Source of the DNA: Toxoplasma gondii ME49
Lineage: Eukaryota; Apicomplexa; Conoidasida; Eucoccidiorida; Sarcocystidae
Reading direction: 5' to 3'
NCBI RefSeq assembly: GCF_000006565.2
Contig: NW_017382937.1
Location: 1-11,575 of the forward strand
Length of the DNA stretch: 11,575 nucleotides
A program made the translations under genes and the position numbers. The notes beneath the pieces are model-generated. The model saw only the letters and a list, made by a program, of their open reading frames with translations. It had not been told where the DNA came from and did not search any database. Of the stretch, positions 8,801 through 11,575 are shown piece after piece (positions within the stretch are counted from its first letter, which is position 1; every line of letters starts with the position of its first letter).

Positions 8801-9043
8801 GTTGTCGAGCAATCACAGGAGGACGTCCACCCTGATAGCGACGGCAAGAAATCTTTTGACATGCATATTGAGACCGGCAGCTCCCCGAACAGCCACTGCA
8901 GGGAGACCGACCCACTGTGCACGTTTACAGCCACGCCGTCGAGTGCTGATCGGTTTAAACCACGCAGGAAGCCGGGATACACTCCGAAATACCGTGTGTC
9001 TGCACAAGCCCTTACCTGGCGACACTTGTGTAATAGCCAGTAG
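5834..9043 (+). CDS. ASH/MSP-domain repeat protein (HYDIN/DLEC1/CFAP-like), probably the large exon of a longer gene
   Basis: This 1069-residue frame is far too long to be chance. Unit 1: residues 86-110 (VLSNACYIPATF, the usual 'L.N...IPA.F' strand pair) and 284-326 (GFTVMTSPAAGRLPAHS, then IEFLTDMPGTFEDTLIL), followed by a strand at 349-372. Unit 2: residues 485-511 (FKVFNRGSRDMSMNWQVFDL), 741-781 (VVVSPEQCVVKAKSTRTFRITF) and a closing strand at 967-992 (ILVLDVNASFHEPRVVVE). Between the halves lie insertions at 111-283, 512-740 and 782-966, rich in Ala, Gly, Glu, Ser and Gln, with an acidic run at 869-875 and an Ala-rich run at 428-439. No signal peptide, membrane segment or enzyme motif is seen. 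Family knowledge: such domains form elongated axonemal proteins. Axonemal localisation is inference. The first ATG after the in-frame stop at 5813 was taken as the start, but unit 1 lacks a clear first strand, so this may be an internal exon. Family placement is moderate; HYDIN, DLEC1, CFAP65 and CFAP47 cannot be separated. Confidence 0.85.
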   Translation: MTDPARCIRASNDTALGDEPNVVDESSSGFSTPAVCLLWHLLDCDQRHIAGFAFQRRTEVDSWEGCSGRPIMMDTNRIDDLTPEEPKLFYLVLSNACYIPATFCISAARFASVPVDCGTPEHPHREGEETKRKATLPVKETQLPGDGLSFREIPAAVRSIQSRTQRSMQERRNTIAALPPTQEGAVYWCHEAGDVRGLPLEVERVSSRQNKAAIDANYNLRQVLHRYVSHNITSTREPPSSKVTPLLNCDAFFGAPGYLSAAGQEHCAAATEEKRRALLLRGGNGFTVMTSPAAGRLPAHSTRCICIEFLTDMPGTFEDTLILELQAHPFRSSFFAESDVAAHSSFRQTLKLQVHFPLHVSSVGNSLLFAPCQPALDVTAEPCPLLSVSSCIVSSRLMARVSAKVSNASRLSVRKSAIQTAIPLNSVAAAAAGAAGAAAWRSDQQVLYNADRQAQRAVVLSGNCGGFSPKTTRVDSGSILSSPILPPVGIFKVFNRGSRDMSMNWQVFDLDAWDKQSREHARAPPEATEPGVATRAAEQTAAAEAAAGMELCPELQTQRGTEPATGVAAPTAESCRIPRGGPAQQKSNSEAVSFDIATAAYPGATLGGADGGRANSPPSGDQAGWQFSASVEGDHARQGKEAIGQQGGDAAADTGEQQGPLVESHGRENERDTPVEEAERDTVDVAKDRGCDTRLNRSVTTLVPPNDCAIENVLQNVRASMQASIWVDGIQHNGTELGKAPRVVVSPEQCVVKAKSTRTFRITFDGVQGTADKRRFRLVGTGSHVDRTGSHASVSDPAGLLGPPAGSCGRKSGSSASSCSDRATWGSVERVPNACSIAASQATRQRRSAHDNQPANEVANLPAGLPEESDDEEEDAWCGDSAHPVSALGGEQVSATSAVISTLARDAPQVNCGKRLGRSIDEPNDGEGTVGGTLSARAPVEPAQACNGEAQRVRDRQFPCNGDRTAGILLPNESILVLDVNASFHEPRVVVEQSQEDVHPDSDGKKSFDMHIETGSSPNSHCRETDPLCTFTATPSSADRFKPRRKPGYTPKYRVSAQALTWRHLCNSQ
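7125..7148 (+). repeat. 9-bp tandem repeat (CGGCAGGCG) encoding Ala-Gly
   Basis: Two perfect copies of the 9-base unit CGGCAGGCG and a 6-base partial third copy lie in the long ORF, encoding part of an Ala/Gly run at residues 428-439. The unit keeps the reading frame. It sits in the linker between ASH unit 1 and unit 2, so length variation would probably be tolerated. Confidence 0.8.
8502..8732 (+). other. Possible in-frame intron (exitron) inside the long ORF
   Basis: GGAG|GTGAGC at 8502 is a strong donor and CTGCAG|GC ending at 8732 is an acceptor with only a weak pyrimidine tract. Both junctions fall after the first base of a codon and the interval is 231 bases (77 codons). Removing it keeps the frame and joins Ala-Leu-Gly directly to GILLPNESILVLDV, the last strand of ASH unit 2. 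The interval encodes low-complexity sequence. A stop-free stretch of this length is more typical of exon than of intron, so it may be a retained or optional segment, or simply coding. Confidence 0.25.
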
Positions 9044-9061
9044 GGAAGGAGTCCTTTTCAG

Positions 9062-9128
9062 CATCAGTGTAATCAAGGTGGAGAGGAATGATGCAGTAGG
9101 CGAGCGGTACCGTCCGAGAGCTGGCGAG
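9062..9128 (+). CDS. Candidate small exon after the long ORF
   Basis: AGTCCTTTTCAG ends at 9061 and gives a good acceptor. GGCGAG|GTGAGC at 9129 gives a strong donor. The 67-base interval is open and encodes ISVIKVERNDAVGERYRPR plus AGE, leaving in phase 0. To join it, the long ORF would have to splice out shortly before its stop. Donors of the right phase exist at 8917, 8923 and 8953, but all are poor matches to consensus. No domain is recognised. Confidence 0.3.
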
Positions 9129-9158
9129 GTGAGCGGATACCACTTGGACTTACCTACA

Positions 9159-9178
9159 CAAAAATGAGCTCCGTCTAT
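9159..9178 (+). repeat. Copy 2 of a dispersed 20-bp near-repeat
   Basis: CAAAAATGAGCTCCGTCTAT differs from the copy at 5101-5120 at two purine transitions (G to A). It lies in the likely intron between the candidate exons 9062-9128 and 9291-9418. Confidence 0.6.
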
Positions 9179-9290
9179 AGTCCGTGAAAAGGATGAGTCC
9201 CCAACCCAGGCCACCGAGAGGCAAGCGGCAGGAACAGATACCGCAAAGGCCGGAACTATACAGCGGAGAATCAGCTCTCTTTTAATGCAG

Positions 9291-9418
9291 GTCGGGTTGT
9301 CTCAGTGTACCCCAGCGGTCCAGGTGGCTAGACTGAGCTCGTCGACGCAGAACGGATTCATATGTGTCCTTGTGAATGATAAAACTGGATACGCGTACTC
9401 ACACTTGATCAGCGGATG
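9291..9418 (+). CDS. Candidate small exon, in phase with the 9062-9128 exon
   Basis: A good acceptor (CTCTCTTTTAATGCAG ending at 9290) precedes an open segment whose frame begins exactly at GTC (phase 0), matching the phase-0 exit of the 9062-9128 candidate. The implied intron is 162 bases. The translation includes VGLSQCTPAVQVARL and NGFICVLVNDKTGYA, which has the alternating hydrophobic look of beta strands. The donor would be GTAGGG at 9419, just before a TAG at 9420. The same frame is also open upstream to 9168, so the segment could be longer if unspliced. Family not recognised with confidence. Confidence 0.33.
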
Positions 9419-9740
9419 GTAGGGAACGATGCCGGATACCAGACTGCTTAGCATTAGAGGCTGAGTGCTGTGGGGTATCTATACTCTACGCAGAACGAAG
9501 CCTGTGGTTGTGACGAGCGTCGTTCTCCACGGACAGTAGGATACAGGGTTGAAGTGAAGAACGAATATCTCAAATGAAGAATGCATAAACTGGGAAGGTT
9601 TATTTATTCCCGCGACCCCGCTGCTTCAAACCAGTTCTAACACTTACTTCGCTTCAAAGCGTCTTTGCGAACGCAATGCTTATTGACATGTCGAACAGAC
9701 GGTTGCTGTCCACTTCTACGGTCTTGGCGTTCTAATCTAG
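9419..9740. other. Probable intron or untranslated DNA
   Basis: No convincing frame. A good acceptor (ATCTATACTCTACGCAG ending at 9493) is followed by a short open stretch encoding TKPVVVTSVVLHGQ, which looks like a final ASH strand and ends at a GTAGGA donor near 9536. Joining it to the 9291-9418 candidate through the GTAGGG donor creates a stop, so it is not called as an exon. Confidence 0.3.
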
Positions 9741-10125
9741 ACAGAAACAACCGTCAGTCTCAGAAAGGCGGCGGTCCACGGCGGATGATTCGTGGGGCAA
9801 TGTGGCGGCGTCTCTTGTTTTCCAGCGCAACGCTCTTCTGCGTCAGGAAGGTGTCGGTGGATTGGGCACATGCAGGCGACGATGCTTAGACCCGGAAAGA
9901 GCGGCAAGCTTCGTTTACGGTTCGAACCTTCTCCCCTTGTCATTCTTACGCCACACCACCTTCGACAGTTTTCTGGGCCTTTCAGGTTGCGTCGTTCCCG
10001 TCAGCCCCGTCAAACATCCGATCACAGCATTCGCCGTTAGCTGCTTTGTGGCGCCAACCTGCAGTACGAGTGCAGCAGTCACTCAGCGACTTTCGTTCCC
10101 GTATCATGTCAGTAGCTGGAGATGA
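9741..10125 (+). CDS. Candidate exon region, possibly ASH-domain C-terminal half
   Basis: After a good acceptor with a branch-like CTAAT (GTTCTAATCTAG ending at 9740), the frame starting at 9742 stays open for 127 codons to a TGA at 10123. It contains a strand-like stretch FDSFLGLSGCVVPVSPVKHP. An overlapping frame (stop at 10038) contains MLRPGKSGKLRLRFEPSP at 9882-9935, which looks like the preceding strands of an ASH domain ('PG.S..L.V.F.P'). The two parts lie in different frames, so either an intron or exon boundary is missed, or there is a frameshift, or one match is chance. The coordinates cover the whole open region, not a defined exon. Confidence 0.35.
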
Positions 10126-10166
10126 TCACACAGTGGATGGAGTAACGGCCCTCGTTTTCCTCTCAG

Positions 10167-10286
10167 CCTCGTGTGAGTTTCGGCCGAGTGCACCTTGCTA
10201 AGCGAAAGGACGTCAAGGGAACCGTCGCGCTCTCCAACATTACGTTTATCTGGTCCTGGTCAAGTGGTCAATTTCCCGTCTGCCGA
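10167..10286 (+). CDS. ASH-domain exon (N-terminal half of a further ASH unit)
   Basis: A very good acceptor (CTCGTTTTCCTCTCAG ending at 10166) opens a frame encoding PRVSFGRVHLAKRK, then VALSNITFIWSWSSG. This is the classic ASH/MSP start: 'SFG.V' strand, short turn, 'V.L.N.T....W.W' strand pair, as in HYDIN-type repeats and in the long ORF upstream on the same strand. The frame runs to a TGA at 10305. A plausible donor is GTGAAA at 10287 (phase 0), with a weaker one at 10264 (phase 1). It is too short and lacks an ATG, so simple ORF listing misses it. It implies that the gene continues at least 1.1 kb beyond the long ORF's stop. Confidence 0.55.
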
Positions 10287-11074
10287 GTGAAACAAGCTCT
10301 GCTATGAGCGCGACCTGGTCCCCGTCCCCTTCATGATCCGGTCACCGCAAAACACGTATTGGAAATTAAAGCCAACTCACAGTCTGTGTTCGTGAATATC
10401 TGACGATAGTTCTGCAAAGAGGGCACGGCGCAGAAATACTATCATAGGAAATTTCTATCTCAACGATAAGGAGTGACCCAAACAACCCTGAAGTGATTGA
10501 GATACTGTACGAAAGCAGAGCTACATCGCGCAGATTTACTGATAAAGGGCTGGAACTTGTTACACTGCGCAGGCGTTCAAATCTCTTAATGCACGACGCT
10601 CGTGTGCCTCTAACATGTTCGAAAAAACACGTTTGAAGTCATCGCAAAAATATGCCCTACCGGTGTCAGGGCAGGCAGGAAGACGGCTGCTCCGCAGCCC
10701 GTAATGAACAGAAAAGGCAACAGTTTGTCCTCTAACTTGCAGTTGATCGTGAATGGTCAACCACGGTTCCCAACGTCGTCGGTGCAATTCTGTGCACGGG
10801 GCGTTGTTGGCGACTTCTCTCCTGTTTCCTGGTTGTTGGCATGCGCGAAAAAAAAGGCAATGGCGGTGGAGCAGAATACCAGGTTCAGAGAAGGCGGGCA
10901 TCAGCTTCTCGCATCAACCTACAGTTATAGAGCATGGTGAGGCTGGAGTAAGCGCAATCATCGCCATGTCACAAGTAAGGCGAACAGTTAATTAAACGAG
11001 TGGAGAGGTGATGCCTGCATTCGACCTCGGCTCATGGAACCTTTTTCCTTTATAACGGCAGTTGTCTTCTTCAG
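10287..11074. other. Probable large intron, no plus-strand gene seen
   Basis: No plus-strand frame with both splice support and a protein motif was found. A minus-strand frame (10560-10901) is described separately. An A8 run at 10848-10855 gives a T8 tract on the minus strand. Confidence 0.35.
10560..10901 (-). CDS. Weak minus-strand open frame, unrecognised
   Basis: This 113-residue frame ends in GRAYFCDDFKRVFSNMLEAH and ERRALRDLNACAV, which reads like ordinary soluble protein. On the minus strand a T8 pyrimidine tract followed by AACAACCAG gives a possible acceptor ending at about 10829, so the end of the frame could be a terminal exon. Against this, the length is within chance expectation, no family is recognised, and the plus-strand ASH exons on either side place it inside an intron. 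Confidence 0.18.
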   Translation of the reverse strand: MPAFSEPGILLHRHCLFFRACQQPGNRREVANNAPCTELHRRRWEPWLTIHDQLQVRGQTVAFSVHYGLRSSRLPACPDTGRAYFCDDFKRVFSNMLEAHERRALRDLNACAV

Positions 11075-11205
11075 GTAGCATTTCCTGGATAACAAATCAT
11101 GTCACTGCCGTTCCTGTACCCACGCCATACCCCTTCGGTGATTGTTTACTTGCTGTCAATGAGGAGCTAAGCCCCTCTCAACGAGACCTGCTCCCTCCCC
11201 GTCAT
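11075..11205 (+). CDS. Candidate 3' exon, plus strand
   Basis: A strong acceptor (GTTGTCTTCTTCAG ending at 11074) is followed by an open frame starting with a split codon (AGC at 11077). It encodes SISWITNHVTAVPVPTPYPF, then GDCLLAVNEELSPSQRDLL. A good donor, GTATGT, lies at 11206, giving a phase-0 exit. The 'F...LLAVNEELSPSQ' pattern is compatible with ASH C-terminal strands but not diagnostic. Joining it to the 10167 exon needs the weak phase-1 donor at 10264, which would give ...WSWSSSISW..., or an undetected intermediate exon. Confidence 0.35.
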
Positions 11206-11270
11206 GTATGTGCCTCCCTTGCTGACTGATGGAATAAAAATCTGTTCATCTCTCGCCACCTATATGCCAG

Positions 11271-11462
11271 TCAGAGCACACTCGTGATAGGATTTGTGCC
11301 GAGTGCCTTAGAAACATCTTTTGCCTCTGCTCCGGATTTGAGAGCCTGGATGTCCGAATTTTGACGACTACAGCCATTCAGAAGTTTCTGAATACAGATT
11401 TGTTCACCACTCTGTCTGCCAACACAGCTGGCCACTTGTCCGGCAACTCAGTTGTTCAATAG
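11271..11462 (+). CDS. Candidate terminal exon, plus strand
   Basis: An acceptor (CACCTATATGCCAG ending at 11270) opens a phase-0 frame of 63 codons ending in TAG at 11460-11462, matching the phase-0 exit of the 11075-11205 candidate. The implied intron is only 65 bases, short for this group. The peptide includes RDRICAECLRNIFCLC and FESLDVRILTTTAIQKFL. No consensus donor is visible inside, so if real this would be the last coding exon and the TAG the end of the gene. Family not recognised. Confidence 0.28.
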   Translation, partial: SEHTRDRICAECLRNIFCLCSGFESLDVRILTTTAIQKFLNTDLFTTLSANTAGHLSGNSVVQ

Positions 11463-11575
11463 AGGCATCGGAAACCGCACTATCAATTAGATACGCTTGG
11501 GGGTGGGTGTTGGCCGCCAATCGAATGTAGACTTTCAAAACGATACTGGCACTCTTCAATGTTTCGTTTGCCCCT

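Noticed and set aside
8595..9167. 190-residue plus-strand frame overlapping the 3' end of the long ORF
   Set aside because: The upstream part is a shadow of the long frame, which encodes the last ASH strand here. Only its last part, 9062-9128, has splice support and is listed as a candidate exon.
1460..9815. Seven matches to the WGAGACG heptamer known from Toxoplasma promoters (about 1460, 1607, 2900, 4592, 5160, 7009, 9809; six on the minus strand)
   Set aside because: About three are expected by chance on both strands, one lies within the coding region, and they do not cluster before a start site, so no promoter is called.
9919..9928. GGTTCGAACC, resembling a tRNA B box
   Set aside because: The flanking bases do not form a T stem, and no A box or acceptor stem is found at the right distance.
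9146..9952. Consensus-like minus-strand donors (near 9150, 9399, 9643, 9949)
   Set aside because: GT(A/G)AG pentamers are expected every few hundred bases. No accompanying minus-strand exons were found, and the plus strand has the ASH motifs.

Overview
This window looks like nuclear genomic DNA of an apicomplexan parasite, most likely a Toxoplasma-like coccidian (Toxoplasma, Hammondia, Neospora or a relative). The basis is indirect. Base composition is near 50% GC, long stretches are pyrimidine-rich without genes, there are many plausible GT-AG splice sites, and the one long protein has conserved islands separated by large Gly/Ala/Glu/Ser-rich insertions. There are no operons, no bacterial-style ribosome binding sites, no RNA genes, no CRISPR array and no recognisable mobile element. 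Species cannot be fixed from the sequence alone.

The only feature proven by length is a plus-strand reading frame at 5834-9043 (1069 aa). It carries two recognisable ASH/MSP-type immunoglobulin-like units of the kind found in HYDIN, DLEC1 (CFAP81), CFAP65 and CFAP47, proteins of ciliary and flagellar axonemes. Each unit is cut in the middle by an insertion of about 170-230 residues of low-complexity sequence. In coccidia the only flagellated stage is the male gamete, so a microgamete axoneme role is the natural inference, but it is not shown by the sequence.

Downstream (9044-11575) the plus strand appears to hold further small exons of the same gene. The best is at 10167-10286: a strong acceptor followed by a textbook ASH N-terminal pattern (SFGRVHL ... 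VALSNITFIWSW). Weaker candidates lie at 9062-9128, 9291-9418, 9741-10125, 11075-11205 and 11271-11462. Upstream, an open 174-base segment at 5040-5213 between a strong acceptor and a GTAAGT donor suggests that the gene, or at least its transcript, also starts earlier than the long frame.

The left half (1 to about 5000) has no confident gene. From about 1.9 to 4.6 kb the plus strand is pyrimidine-rich, so the minus strand is purine-rich and shows acidic, Lys/Glu/Thr-rich open frames (3518-3937; 3014-3389). These could be exons of a minus-strand gene or by-products of the base skew. In random DNA of this composition, open frames up to roughly 120 codons are expected somewhere in a window this size, so short frames are reported only where splice sites or protein motifs add support. 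No new multi-gene system is visible. The interesting content is a divergent, probably multi-exon ASH-repeat gene whose boundaries a simple open-reading-frame view would miss.
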